Part shown: piece after piece, positions 52,813 through 62,019 of the stretch | How the letters are laid out: each line of letters opens with the position of its first letter | Numbering within the stretch: the stretch's first letter is position 1 | Assembly: GCA_947625735.1 (NCBI GenBank) | Contig: CANQPL010000008.1 | Span: forward strand, 1 to 64,000 | Direction of reading: 5' to 3' | DNA: 64,000 nt | From: an uncultured Clostridia bacterium | Lineage (GTDB): Bacteria > Bacillota > Clostridia > Oscillospirales > Ruminococcaceae | Notes under the pieces: generated by a model | What the model saw: only the letters and a program-made list of their open reading frames with translations | The model's database searches: none | What the model was told of the DNA's origin: nothing | Program-made: the position numbers and the translations under genes

Positions 52813-53625
52813 TTAATTTAAAGCCTTATCGCCCATATTAAGCATTAAAAAGCTCTTAAAACCGAGTTTTGAATACCAATTATAAACATGAGTGTAATGG
52901 ATAAAGCATTTTTCACTGCCTCTCTTTTTCAGCTCTGTCACTCCGCAGGCTACTGTTTTAAGACCTATCCCCCGTCTGCGGTAAGCGGGAACAGTCCCCA
53001 CACAGCCGATACTTCCTACAACACTTATTCCGTCTGACAAAATACAGTCAATGTCCGAATCAAGAATACAAAAGCTGACAGGAGTATCTCCGTCAAAGGC
53101 ACAGAAAACATCTGCGGCATCAAAATATACTACCCAATCCTCCTCAACTGATGCAACTGCCGAGAGCAGAGATTTTCTGTTTCCCCTGTAATATCCGAAG
53201 GTAATATTTTCGGGAGCTGAAATATCGAAAACATCTGTCGGAAAGTTAAGAATATCCATTCCCATTTCCGCCACAGGTTCATGCAGAGTGTATCCCCTTT
53301 TCAGAAAAAACGGACTGCTCTCATCAACAGCACCGATAAAAAGCCTTGATGATGCGCCGCCGACCTCAATATCCGGGTACCCTTGTGCGGCAATGTGTTT
53401 TTCCGACTTGTCAAGCAGTCTGCTGCCCACTCCCCTGCTGCGGTATTGCGGGTGTACGCAGATAAGGCGCAGCGCATTTCCCTCTGTAAGCGCAAAGCCC
53501 ATAAGCATACCATTATCCGTTTCGGTGAAAACATTTCCCCTATGTATACCCGACAGCTCTTCAAAAACATTTTCCGGTATTTTTATCTGTGGAAAACATA
53601 TCCCGAATAATTCATAAAATCCCAT
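52813..53625 (-). CDS. Tandem GNAT acetyltransferase
   Basis: A 270-residue protein with two GNAT domains. The first (about 1-125) has acetyl-CoA loop HPQYRSRGVGSRLL; the second (about 140-270) has VPAYRRRGIGLKTV and ends FIHYTHVYNWYSKLGFKSF. Both loops look functional. ATG at 53625 is eight bases after GGGAGG and one base after the MATE gene stop. It is cotranscribed with the exporter and could modify a compound that the exporter handles, but that is a guess. Confidence 0.85.
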   Translation of the reverse strand: MGFYELFGICFPQIKIPENVFEELSGIHRGNVFTETDNGMLMGFALTEGNALRLICVHPQYRSRGVGSRLLDKSEKHIAAQGYPDIEVGGASSRLFIGAVDESSPFFLKRGYTLHEPVAEMGMDILNFPTDVFDISAPENITFGYYRGNRKSLLSAVASVEEDWVVYFDAADVFCAFDGDTPVSFCILDSDIDCILSDGISVVGSIGCVGTVPAYRRRGIGLKTVACGVTELKKRGSEKCFIHYTHVYNWYSKLGFKSFLMLNMGDKALN

Positions 53626-53626
53626 G

Positions 53627-54997
53627 TCAGACGCCTCCCTCATAGGACATTTCACTGCTTTGCCGTGAAAGCTGCTTTATTGCCGATATGGTAAACGGCA
53701 GAGTAACAATAAGAGTGAGAATATCCGCCGCAGCCTGTGTTATCTGCAATCCGAAAAGCCCGAAATGATGCGAAAGGAAGAACACCAACGGAATAAAGAA
53801 GAATCCCTGTCTTGATACGGATAAAAAGGTTGCGATAAATGTCCGTCCCATATTCTGCATGAGCATATTTGTCATAACAATAACACCATGGGTCATAAGA
53901 GTAATGCTTTGCGCACGCAGCAGAGGTATCCCCACTTCAATTACCTTGGGATCGTCACGGAATACAGCCACAAGCTGTCCTGCGAAAATAAATGTAAAAG
54001 CACCGAAGCATATCATAAACACAGTCATTGCCTTAATGCAGAAGATAAATACCTTATATACTCTGTCATACCGCTTTGCACCGCTGTTGAAGCCGCACAC
54101 AGGCTGAAATCCCTGACCGAAGCCTATGACAGCAGACGCACCCATCATAATTATCCTGTTTACTACAGATGCCGCCGCAATTGCCGCTTCTCCGTAAAGT
54201 CCCGCCACATTGTTAAGACTTGCATTTGCAACACTTGCAATTCCCTGTCTGAATAGTGAGGGAGTACCGAATTGGAACAATGCCCCGATTATCTCACCGC
54301 TCAGCGCAAAATCGGGCTTTCTGAACGGGATCCTGCCGCTCATGACAAGAAGCACCAGAAAGGAAACTATCTGACTTGTTACAGTAGCTGCGGCAGCCCC
54401 CGTAAAGCCCATATTAAATTTGAACATAAATATAGGGTCAAGTATTACATTGAGAATAGAGCCTGACGCCATGCCTATCATGCCCTTGAATGCATTTCCC
54501 TGAAATCGCAGCTGATTATTCATAGTAAATGAAGTCATTACAAAGGGAAAGCCGATAAGAAGCAGCCGCAGGTAATCAGAGCTTACCCGTATAAGATCAT
54601 CTCCCTTTGCTCCCAGTATCACCGAAAGCGGACGGAGGGTACAAAAGCATATTACCGCCATAATAAAGCCGAATGAAGCGGAAAGTATCACGCCCGTATC
54701 AGACATTTTTGAAGCGGCTTTTACATCGCCCTCCCCCAGCTTATGCGCCATGTAATTTCCCGAGCCTTGTCCGAAGAAAAATCCGAATGCCTGGATTATA
54801 TTCATAAGCGGCAATGCAAGTCCAACCGCCGCAGTGGATATTGTGTCTATCTTTCCCACAAAATAGGTATCCGCCATATTGTAAAACGCTGTTATCAGCA
54901 TTGTTATAATGGTAGGCACAGCCATTTTGCAAACAAGCAGCTCCACAGGCTCATTTAACATTTTCTCCCTTTTTCTGCTTTCCTCTGTTATTTCCAT
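53627..54997 (-). CDS. MATE-family efflux transporter
   Basis: A 456-residue, 12-helix multidrug or toxin exporter driven by Na+ or H+. The MATE start (LLVCKMAVPTIITMLITAFY, then NMADTYFVGKI) is clear, and the second half repeats the fold. The start at 54997 follows GGGGAG. It is under the promoter at 55061-55089 with a MarR-like operator at 55027-55042; no MarR gene is in the window. Confidence 0.93.
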   Translation of the reverse strand: MEITEESRKREKMLNEPVELLVCKMAVPTIITMLITAFYNMADTYFVGKIDTISTAAVGLALPLMNIIQAFGFFFGQGSGNYMAHKLGEGDVKAASKMSDTGVILSASFGFIMAVICFCTLRPLSVILGAKGDDLIRVSSDYLRLLLIGFPFVMTSFTMNNQLRFQGNAFKGMIGMASGSILNVILDPIFMFKFNMGFTGAAAATVTSQIVSFLVLLVMSGRIPFRKPDFALSGEIIGALFQFGTPSLFRQGIASVANASLNNVAGLYGEAAIAAASVVNRIIMMGASAVIGFGQGFQPVCGFNSGAKRYDRVYKVFIFCIKAMTVFMICFGAFTFIFAGQLVAVFRDDPKVIEVGIPLLRAQSITLMTHGVIVMTNMLMQNMGRTFIATFLSVSRQGFFFIPLVFFLSHHFGLFGLQITQAAADILTLIVTLPFTISAIKQLSRQSSEMSYEGGV

Positions 54998-55026
54998 TGG
55001 CTTCTCCCCGTTTCTCATCTTTTCAT

Positions 55027-55042
55027 TTAGTTAGCTATCTAA
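55027..55042 (-). promoter_or_regulatory. MarR-like operator of the MATE exporter
   Basis: TTAG-T-TAGCTA-T-CTAA is a near-perfect 16-bp palindrome, the shape of a MarR/MepR site. It lies just downstream of the predicted transcription start (about 55054), so binding would block the promoter. Confidence 0.6.
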
Positions 55043-55060
55043 CAAACCTCATACAAGTAT

Positions 55061-55089
55061 ATTATACAGCTTCTTGAAAAATAAGTCAA
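55061..55089 (-). promoter_or_regulatory. Promoter of the MATE-GNAT operon
   Basis: TTGACT (55084-55089), 17 bases, TATAAT (55061-55066) on the minus strand. Confidence 0.8.
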
Positions 55090-55152
55090 TATCATATAAA
55101 AATATTGTGCAAATATGCCAAAAACAACAGTATATTTTCTGCATAAAAATCT

Positions 55153-55181
55153 TTGACAAATCCTGCTTTTTAAGTTATAAT
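55153..55181 (+). promoter_or_regulatory. Promoter of the chemotaxis receptor gene
   Basis: TTGACA (55153-55158), 17 bases, TATAAT (55176-55181). It looks like sigma-A rather than the sigma-D type often used for motility genes. It lies inside the upstream part of the frame, excluding an earlier start. Confidence 0.82.
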
Positions 55182-55217
55182 TATTATGTATATATATGCA
55201 TGAAGGGGCGAGCATTA

Positions 55218-56921
55218 ATGTACAGAAACATGAAGATCAGCACAAAACTGATAATCGGTTTTTTTATAATTGCGATCATTGCGGGGGCACCCGGCATTAT
55301 ACTTAATTTCATGATGAAAGCGCTTAATGATGAGCATGGTCTTACTCTTGACAGATACGGCTTTGCTCAGGGTGATGTAGGCAGAGCTATGCTTGCAGTG
55401 GCTGACTATAATCTTCAGGTAAGAGATGTTATAGGATTTACCGATACTGTCGCCATGAAAAAATCAATGACAAAGCTGGAGATAGACGAAAAAACCTATG
55501 ATGAGTGCGTTGCAAAGGTTGCAGAGGATATTTACGGCGATGAGGAGCAGGCGCAGTTTGATATTATATGTGCAGCCTATGACGCTTATCTTGCAAAGTC
55601 AAAGGAAATAGTTGAGCAGGGCAATACATTTGACATACAGGAGAGCCACAGGGCGCAGAGCGCTGCCATAACCACTCTTGATCCTTTATATAACGATCTT
55701 TACGAAGCATGGGAAAAACTGCTCACAATCAAGGATCAGGACGGCGATCTGAACAGTGACAAAATAAGCTCACAGGAAAATCTTTTTTCGGTTCTGAGCT
55801 TTTCACTAATAATAGCGGCATTTGTTATTTCCGTAGCACTTGGCGTATACATAGCAAGGACAATAAGTGAACCTATACGATATTGTGTAAAACGAATGAG
55901 CGGTCTTTCAAGGGGAGATCTTTCAAGCCCCGTAGAAACCACAGGCACAATGGACGAAACGGGAATTCTGCTTGAATCCTTAAAGGATACGGCTAACGAG
56001 CTGCAATTTATAATAAGCGATCTTTCCAATATGCTCTCCGATCTTGCAGAGGGCGATCTTACTACAGACACGAAAAACGAAAATCTTTACATAGGCGATT
56101 TAGAGCCGCTTTTACATTCTCTGAGAAAGACCATAAGCTCTCAGAACAACGCCATGCGGACAATTTTCAGATCCTCCGATCAGGTTTCTATCGGTTCTTC
56201 TCAGATGGCAGGCGGCGCTCAGTCTCTTTCGGTGGGAGCGGCAGAGCAGGCAAATTCCGTAGAGCAGCTGTCCTCCGCAGTGGCAGAGCTTATGAACGAT
56301 GTAAACAAAAATGCGGAAAATGCGAGAGCCGCAGAACAGCTTGCAAAGAATACCTCTGATAAAATGGTGGAAAGCAATACCCGTATGCAGCAGATGATCG
56401 AAGCCATGAACGAAATAACCGATTCCTCTGCACGGATAAGCGAGATCATGCATACAATTGAAGATATCGCATTCCAGACAAATATTCTTGCCCTTAATGC
56501 CGCAGTTGAGGCGGCGAGAGCGGGAGAAGCGGGACGAGGCTTTGCAGTAGTAGCGGACGAGGTAAGGAATCTTGCGGAAAAATCCGCTCAGGCATCGGGC
56601 AACACGGCAGCACTTATCGAAAATTCCGTAAAGGCGGTAGGAAACGGCAGACAGATAGCCACCGAGACAGCAGCAAGGCTTGCCCTTGCAGTTGAGAGCG
56701 CCGAGGAAATGACACGGACTGTGGAAATGATCTCAGAAGCTTCCGCACGTCAGGCAGAAGCGCTCAGTCAGGTAACACAGGGCGTGGACAGGATATCCGG
56801 AGTTATAAGAATAAATTCTGCTACGGCTCAGGAGAGCGCAGCAGCATCTCAGGAGCTTTCGGGTCAGGCAGGAACATTAAAAGCCCTTGTTGGCAAATTC
56901 AAGATCATAAATGAAAGCTGA
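55218..56921 (+). CDS. Methyl-accepting chemotaxis protein
   Basis: A 567-residue transmembrane receptor. The first membrane helix is about residues 10-32, a four-helix-bundle sensor domain follows (about 33-185), the second helix spans about 188-212, then a HAMP domain. The signalling domain carries the conserved hairpin tip [20 protein letters not shown] near residue 415 and the [16 protein letters not shown] segment. ATG at 55218 follows AAGGGG. The last codons and the stop lie inside a structured repeat (56913-56937). No other chemotaxis genes are in the window. Confidence 0.92.
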   Translation: MYRNMKISTKLIIGFFIIAIIAGAPGIILNFMMKALNDEHGLTLDRYGFAQGDVGRAMLAVADYNLQVRDVIGFTDTVAMKKSMTKLEIDEKTYDECVAKVAEDIYGDEEQAQFDIICAAYDAYLAKSKEIVEQGNTFDIQESHRAQSAAITTLDPLYNDLYEAWEKLLTIKDQDGDLNSDKISSQENLFSVLSFSLIIAAFVISVALGVYIARTISEPIRYCVKRMSGLSRGDLSSPVETTGTMDETGILLESLKDTANELQFIISDLSNMLSDLAEGDLTTDTKNENLYIGDLEPLLHSLRKTISSQNNAMRTIFRSSDQVSIGSSQMAGGAQSLSVGAAEQANSVEQLSSAVAELMNDVNKNAENARAAEQLAKNTSDKMVESNTRMQQMIEAMNEITDSSARISEIMHTIEDIAFQTNILALNAAVEAARAGEAGRGFAVVADEVRNLAEKSAQASGNTAALIENSVKAVGNGRQIATETAARLALAVESAEEMTRTVEMISEASARQAEALSQVTQGVDRISGVIRINSATAQESAAASQELSGQAGTLKALVGKFKIINES

Positions 56922-57196
56922 GCTTTCGTCCGGGTCGGAAGGCTGAGCTTTCACCCGGGTCGTTGGAAAGTAATAAGTGAATATTTTAATTGTAACTCGG
57001 TAACTTTCGTTTGCGGGAATGTTTAATTCCCGTTTACCTCATATGAAAGTTACCGAGTTACTGTGTAAAGAGTTTCTGCAAATCATAACAACGAGGTGCA
57101 GGCGGGGTCACCCCGCAAACAAGAATTTGAAGGCTGAGCCTTCACCCGGGTCGTTGGTATGTTTTGCGTGAACAACTCAATAGTAACTCGGTAACT
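56913..57196. repeat. Three direct repeats with covarying hairpins
   Basis: Three copies share a 15-base palindrome and a following CCGGGTCG: copy 1 GAAAGCT-G-AGCTTTC (56913-56927), copy 2 GAAGGCT-G-AGCTTTC (56938-56952), copy 3 GAAGGCT-G-AGCCTTC (57129-57143). The stem position changes from A-T to G-T to G-C, keeping pairing. Copies 2 and 3 continue with ACCCGGGTCGTTGG and, about 30 bases later, AGTAACTCGGTAACT or close to it (57182-57196). A palindrome GCGGGGT-C-ACCCCGC lies near 57101-57115. This accounts for most of the 423-base gap; it has no ORF. Confidence 0.75.
56992..57061. repeat. 17-bp perfect inverted repeat with nested hairpin
   Basis: GTAACTCGGTAACTTTC (56992-57008) is exactly complementary to 57045-57061. 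Inside it, CGGGAAT (57014-57020) pairs with ATTCCCG (57026-57032) around a five-base loop. There is no T-tail. It resembles the ends of a miniature mobile element or a structured RNA. Confidence 0.75.
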
Positions 57197-57344
57197 GTTA
57201 TTTGTTGTTATGCTAAATTGGAATTTTTTAGCGTTGGAGAATTATGCTTAAATTTTTGAGATAGCAGCCCGGTACCTTTCGTTTTGCTGTGTGACCGCAG
57301 CCGCCTCGTTTGTAAGTGAAATGTGAATTTTTTAATTAAGCGGC

Positions 57345-58505
57345 TCAAATCCTGACCGCAGACACGTCAATTTCCCCGTTCATCAGTTTTGGCAGGAGAG
57401 TGTCACGGAGGGCGGAAAGACGTTGATTTTCGATAGTTTTGTTGAGAATATCGCTATAAATAGGCTCTGCTACAGCTATGAAGCCATCAATTTGCTTCGA
57501 TGATAAAGCAGGAACACTCTCTGTATCAAAATCACGGGTAATGATAGCATCGAATACAGCCCCGCTTGCCTTGTGCTTTAATGCTTTTACAGTTTCAAGG
57601 ACATAGTGATAAACAATTATCTGGTGAAGTCCGTCCTTGCCTGCAAGAGCATAGCAAGATTGGTTCATCGACATAGGCACACCTGCAAGGCTAACCTTTC
57701 CGACTGTACCACGAGCTGTAAGAAATACGGTATTAACAGGAAATAAACGACTATTGCAGTTATCAAGCCCTAAAGGAGTAATATTCTTTTCAGTTGTCAA
57801 AACATAGGGAGTGCCTACATCTTTTGGAGTAAAGAACGGTATTTCGCCGTTCCAATACTCTTGCTTGCTTGTTTTAGGCGTTCCACCACCAAGTACCTGA
57901 ATAACAGAAGTGAACGGCACTCGCTCCTGAATTTCTGCTATCAGGTTCTTGAATAGTGCCTGTGCCTGCTGCTCTAAATTTTCATTTATCGCTGTATTTA
58001 AAGCTATTTTCTGATTAAGAGGCAATAGAACACTTGCTATTTTTCGTTGAACCTCTATCGTAGGTATTAATATTTCCAATTTTCTGAATACAGCCTGTTT
58101 AATACCTGTAACAGTTGTCCCTGTTTCATGGGATCTAAGTAAATGCTGTCCCGTTGGTGATTGAAGATAGCACAGGAAATAATCATTGTCCAAAACATTT
58201 TCTTTTCCTCTGAGTACCAATAGCCTTTGAGCAACTGCCACATTGTCCCTATCCAGTTTTGCTGTCATTCCTAATGGAGCTTCTGTGGTCAGAAGAATAT
58301 CTCCTCTTTTTGGAAATCCTCTTACCATAAAACGATCATATTCTTCCTGAGAAATATAATAACAATTTTTATAATCAATGAAATTATTTTTTACGGTTTT
58401 TGCACTTAAAGTGGGAATACCTGCTTCTGATTTTTTAGGTGTTTTCCCGCGGTAGTCAATTATAACTTCAAGAGCATCTTCCATAACGTAAGACTTAAAT
58501 TTCAT
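57345..58505 (-). CDS. hsdS: Type I restriction specificity subunit HsdS (orphan)
   Basis: A 386-residue HsdS. Two target-recognition domains (about 1-140 and 195-340) are each followed by a conserved helical spacer: RKIASVLLPLNQKIALNTAI and, at the end, LSALRDTLLPKLMNGEIDV. HsdS sets the DNA sequence recognised by a methylase/nuclease complex. No hsdM or hsdR is in the window, so it would have to work with subunits encoded elsewhere. GGGGAG is seven bases before ATG. It lies beside structured repeats, in a chemotaxis/VWA neighbourhood, which suggests insertion. Confidence 0.9.
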   Translation of the reverse strand: MKFKSYVMEDALEVIIDYRGKTPKKSEAGIPTLSAKTVKNNFIDYKNCYYISQEEYDRFMVRGFPKRGDILLTTEAPLGMTAKLDRDNVAVAQRLLVLRGKENVLDNDYFLCYLQSPTGQHLLRSHETGTTVTGIKQAVFRKLEILIPTIEVQRKIASVLLPLNQKIALNTAINENLEQQAQALFKNLIAEIQERVPFTSVIQVLGGGTPKTSKQEYWNGEIPFFTPKDVGTPYVLTTEKNITPLGLDNCNSRLFPVNTVFLTARGTVGKVSLAGVPMSMNQSCYALAGKDGLHQIIVYHYVLETVKALKHKASGAVFDAIITRDFDTESVPALSSKQIDGFIAVAEPIYSDILNKTIENQRLSALRDTLLPKLMNGEIDVSAVRI

Positions 58506-58609
58506 ATCTCATCTCCCCTAACCTCATCGATTCATTCCCGCATCGTGTATTCCGCAGAAGAAAACGCAGAAATAAAGCTATTTCGGATAATGAACTGACC
58601 ACACAAATA

Positions 58610-59776
58610 TTACTTTTTTGATTGCTGAGCAAATCCTTTAAGGCTCCTTTTTTTAAGTGCCAGCTCTAAAAGCTCAGGCAAACGCTCGGGGGGACAAGCA
58701 AAGCACGGTATATCAAGCTCACTAACCTTTTCCGCAAGAGTATTATCAAAACAGGGCTTGCCGCTGTCGGAAATGGCAAGCAGCACTATCACATTTACAC
58801 CTGACTCTTTAAGCTCACCCAGACGGCGCAGCAGTCCCTGACGATTGCCGCCCTCATACAGATCGGTCACAAGGAACATGGTAGTCTTATCAGGCTCACC
58901 TACAAGCTCGGCGCAGTATGCCACGGATCTTTCAATATCCGTGCCGCCCCCAAGCTGTATACCGTAAAGCAGCTCCACGGGATCGGAACAAAGCTCTGTA
59001 AGATCGGTCACTGCCGTATCAAAAGCCACAACATGGGTTTTTAAACTGCTCATGCTCGCAAGGATACAGCCCATGACCGAAGAATATATAGCCGACTCCC
59101 CCATTGAACCGCTCTGGTCGATATCCAGTATAACCTGCCGTGATGATGACAGTCTGCTGCTGCGCTCAAAAAAATAGAATTTTTCGGGAAGTATCCGTCC
59201 AAGCTCCCTGTTATAATTTTTCAGATTGCGTCTGACGGTAAGCCTGTAGTCCAGTGCCGCCGCAGACGGGATAGGAGAATGCTCCCGCTTATTCACAGCA
59301 GAAGCTACCGAACGCCTGATATCCTCCGCAAGACGGCGGTTTATATCCTCCACGATCTTTGCAATGTATGCCCGTGCGTTGTCCTTTGCCTTTGAGGGTA
59401 TCTGATCCTTTAACATCATCAGCAGTGAGGCAGTGGATATATCAGGCTCAAGACCGTCAAGCATCTCGGGCTCAAACAGAAGCTGCTTTAATCCTTTTCG
59501 TTCAATAGCGTCATTCTGAATGACCTTTATCTCCATAGGATCAAAAAGAGTTCTCAGATCACCCAGCCATTTGGTAAGCCTTGGCGATGAAGACCCTCTC
59601 CCGCCTTGTATGCCGCTTTCCCCACCGCTGCTGCCGTATATCTGCGACAAAGCCGAATCCATCAGCATTTCCTCATCGGTCAGCGCTCCACCTCCGCCGA
59701 ACCTCTCCAATGTGCTTTCCGATTCCTTTCCGAGAATAAGCCGCCAGCGTTTTAACATTTGTAAATCGTTCATCAT
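58610..59776 (-). CDS. VWA-domain protein of a YehP-like module
   Basis: A 388-residue protein. The N-terminal 200 residues are mostly helical with a Gly/Ser-rich stretch (GGESGIQGGRGSSS); a VWA domain follows with MIDAS DQSGS near residue 218, GGGTDIERS and VTDLYEGG. It matches the CoxE/YehP-like VWA partner of MoxR ATPases. The start overlaps the DUF5682 stop by four bases, and the AAA+ gene is further upstream. Confidence 0.87.
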   Translation of the reverse strand: MMNDLQMLKRWRLILGKESESTLERFGGGGALTDEEMLMDSALSQIYGSSGGESGIQGGRGSSSPRLTKWLGDLRTLFDPMEIKVIQNDAIERKGLKQLLFEPEMLDGLEPDISTASLLMMLKDQIPSKAKDNARAYIAKIVEDINRRLAEDIRRSVASAVNKREHSPIPSAAALDYRLTVRRNLKNYNRELGRILPEKFYFFERSSRLSSSRQVILDIDQSGSMGESAIYSSVMGCILASMSSLKTHVVAFDTAVTDLTELCSDPVELLYGIQLGGGTDIERSVAYCAELVGEPDKTTMFLVTDLYEGGNRQGLLRRLGELKESGVNVIVLLAISDSGKPCFDNTLAEKVSELDIPCFACPPERLPELLELALKKRSLKGFAQQSKK

Positions 59777-62019
59777 ATATCACCAAAATCAAAATCATCA
59801 AGCTCGTCCAGCGTTTGCTCCTCCTCTGCTGTCATCACAGCAGAAATAAACTCTGACGCATTCTCCCGTGAAATACCCAGCGCCTCGCCGATATTCTCAC
59901 CGATGTCCGCTTTTTCAGCAGGAGTAAACTCTGAAAATGTCCGTCTCAGGCATACAAGCACAGGCTTGAACTCCTCATCGTCCAGCCCCGAAATATATTC
60001 ACACAGCTTTTCCCAGACACTAAGTCTACCTATAAGAGAACGGCGGTTCTTTTTCGAAAGTCCCTCAAACCAGAGCGCCCCGTCTCCCGCCGGTGTGCCG
60101 TGTGAAAGCCGTCTGCTGATAAGCACCGACAGAGCTTCGGGAGATATTTTCCCTCTTTCCATAAGCACTGCACAGCCGAATCCTGACAGATAAGGATTTG
60201 CCATATCACTGTCGGAAAGCTCGTGCATAAGGTCAAGGAATCGTTCATCGTCCAGAAAATCATGAGAAAGACAAGCATCGTTTACCCGCAGAATACCTGT
60301 CACAAGAGCATCTGCTGCCAATTTATCACATACCCACGAGTACGGCAGCTCCAGTGTAAAGCGCAGGAACAGCTGCTGCATAAGTGGGATAAGAGGTGAC
60401 GAATCGATACGTCTTATGCTGCCGAATCGGACAATTGACGAAAGTATACCTATTACACTTCCGCAGTCCGCAGCCGAGGTACAGCCCGCCGCAAGGCTCT
60501 GAACTGCCGATACAGCCGTTTTTACCGCTTCGGGAAGTCCGCAGGCAAAGGCATCAGAAAGAATTTCTCCCGTTTTGATAAGAGTATCAGCCTGTACAAG
60601 CCGTCTGCCTATCGAAAGCTCGGCAGCCTGACAAACGGTATCTCCGATAAGAGATGCCTCTACTATTTCAATTTCCGTTTCGGGCGACCATCTCAGCTTC
60701 CACATCTCTGCCCATGTGGCATTATCCTGACTTCGGGTCTGCTGCTCACCAAAATGAATGCCCAGTATTTTCAGACGATGCAGGAAAAAGGAGCGGTTCA
60801 GATCAAGAAATGCTGACTTTTCCGACTTTACCCGCAGATTTTCCCTAAGATCAAGCTCCAGCTCCATTGAAGCTGCGGTGCGGAAACGTTCCAGCTTCAG
60901 ATCTTTAAGCTCTCTGTTAAAATCCTCCTGTAATGAAGTGCAGACGGTTCCCTCGGGCAAAGAACCGATTTTTGTTCCTATTTCCACATTTGCACAAGCA
61001 AGGGATATCTCCCCAAAGCTGCCATGCCCCAGACAGGTAACGGCAGAATCCCGCAGATCTGCAAGATTTGCCAATTTTCCTCCCCGCATTGATGCCAGAG
61101 TCTCAGACAGCCGCAGAGCTTCTATTACCTCTGCCGATGATGCAGCATATCCGTTCTCCCGCTGATAAGCTGCCAGCCGTGTAAGATATTCCGCAGAGAC
61201 TTCATTAAGCCTGCCCGAAAGCCGCTTTTTCCAGATTATTTCATAATAACCCGGTGCCTTGCTGCCCGCTCCGTATCCCGAAACAGAGGATAATCTGTAA
61301 TATGAATAAGGCATAAGCGTAGATTTTGAGCTTGTTTCCGGCAGTTTATCCGTTTTCAGCCTGTCATCATCTGTAAAGTTCTGTTCCTTTACAGCCGCAG
61401 TATGAAAAGCACCTGTAATAACTGCGATTTTTCCATATTTTCCCGACTGCTCCGCTTCATGTATAACACGGCGCATATATGCCTCACGCAGTGAATTTTC
61501 CTCAATATCAGCGGAAAATTCACGCAGAGAGCGTCCATATTCCTCTACAGCGGCAAGAAAATCCTCATACTCTTCGCAAGCCTCAAAGCTGTATTCCCAG
61601 AATGAATCGTTATCAAGACCCGTCAGACGTTCAAGCTGTGTGTAAACGGATTCACCTTTACACTCATCACGGCTGTTTTCCTGTCCGTTTTCCTCATTAT
61701 TCTGCATTGCAAGAACACAGAATGAGGGCAGATCGCAGAATCTGACTTCTGCACCCTTATCCGCAGCCCATTTCATAGCCCTGTATTCGGGAGAAAATTC
61801 CGCAAAAGGATAAAGCACTGTTTTAATGGGAGATTTATCCGTATAGGCAAGGATCGCCGCAGGAAGAAATGTATCAAGGGAGCAGAGAGGTCCGATAAGA
61901 CCGTTAAGATCAGCCGGACCCTCTATCAGCACAAGATCGGGATCCTCCCTGTCAAGAAATTCGGTTATGTAATAGGCACAGGCGGGAGAAAAATGCCTGA
62001 CACCGTAAAATACAGCCAT
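59773..62019 (-). CDS. DUF5682 family protein (YehM-like)
   Basis: A 748-residue cytosolic protein. The N-terminus (VRHFSPACAYYI, then LVLIEGPADL) and the ITGAFHTAAV segment near residue 208 match the DUF5682 family, whose N-terminal fold is related to TraB/ChaN-like proteins. The rest is long and helical. In E. coli the corresponding gene is yehM, between MoxR and VWA genes. It starts one base into the AAA+ stop (TAATG). The activity is unknown. Confidence 0.85.
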   Translation of the reverse strand: MAVFYGVRHFSPACAYYITEFLDREDPDLVLIEGPADLNGLIGPLCSLDTFLPAAILAYTDKSPIKTVLYPFAEFSPEYRAMKWAADKGAEVRFCDLPSFCVLAMQNNEENGQENSRDECKGESVYTQLERLTGLDNDSFWEYSFEACEEYEDFLAAVEEYGRSLREFSADIEENSLREAYMRRVIHEAEQSGKYGKIAVITGAFHTAAVKEQNFTDDDRLKTDKLPETSSKSTLMPYSYYRLSSVSGYGAGSKAPGYYEIIWKKRLSGRLNEVSAEYLTRLAAYQRENGYAASSAEVIEALRLSETLASMRGGKLANLADLRDSAVTCLGHGSFGEISLACANVEIGTKIGSLPEGTVCTSLQEDFNRELKDLKLERFRTAASMELELDLRENLRVKSEKSAFLDLNRSFFLHRLKILGIHFGEQQTRSQDNATWAEMWKLRWSPETEIEIVEASLIGDTVCQAAELSIGRRLVQADTLIKTGEILSDAFACGLPEAVKTAVSAVQSLAAGCTSAADCGSVIGILSSIVRFGSIRRIDSSPLIPLMQQLFLRFTLELPYSWVCDKLAADALVTGILRVNDACLSHDFLDDERFLDLMHELSDSDMANPYLSGFGCAVLMERGKISPEALSVLISRRLSHGTPAGDGALWFEGLSKKNRRSLIGRLSVWEKLCEYISGLDDEEFKPVLVCLRRTFSEFTPAEKADIGENIGEALGISRENASEFISAVMTAEEEQTLDELDDFDFGDI

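Noticed and set aside
56913..57196. CRISPR array
   Set aside because: Only three imperfect copies at unequal spacing, with internal palindromes and no cas genes; no CRISPR array was seen elsewhere.
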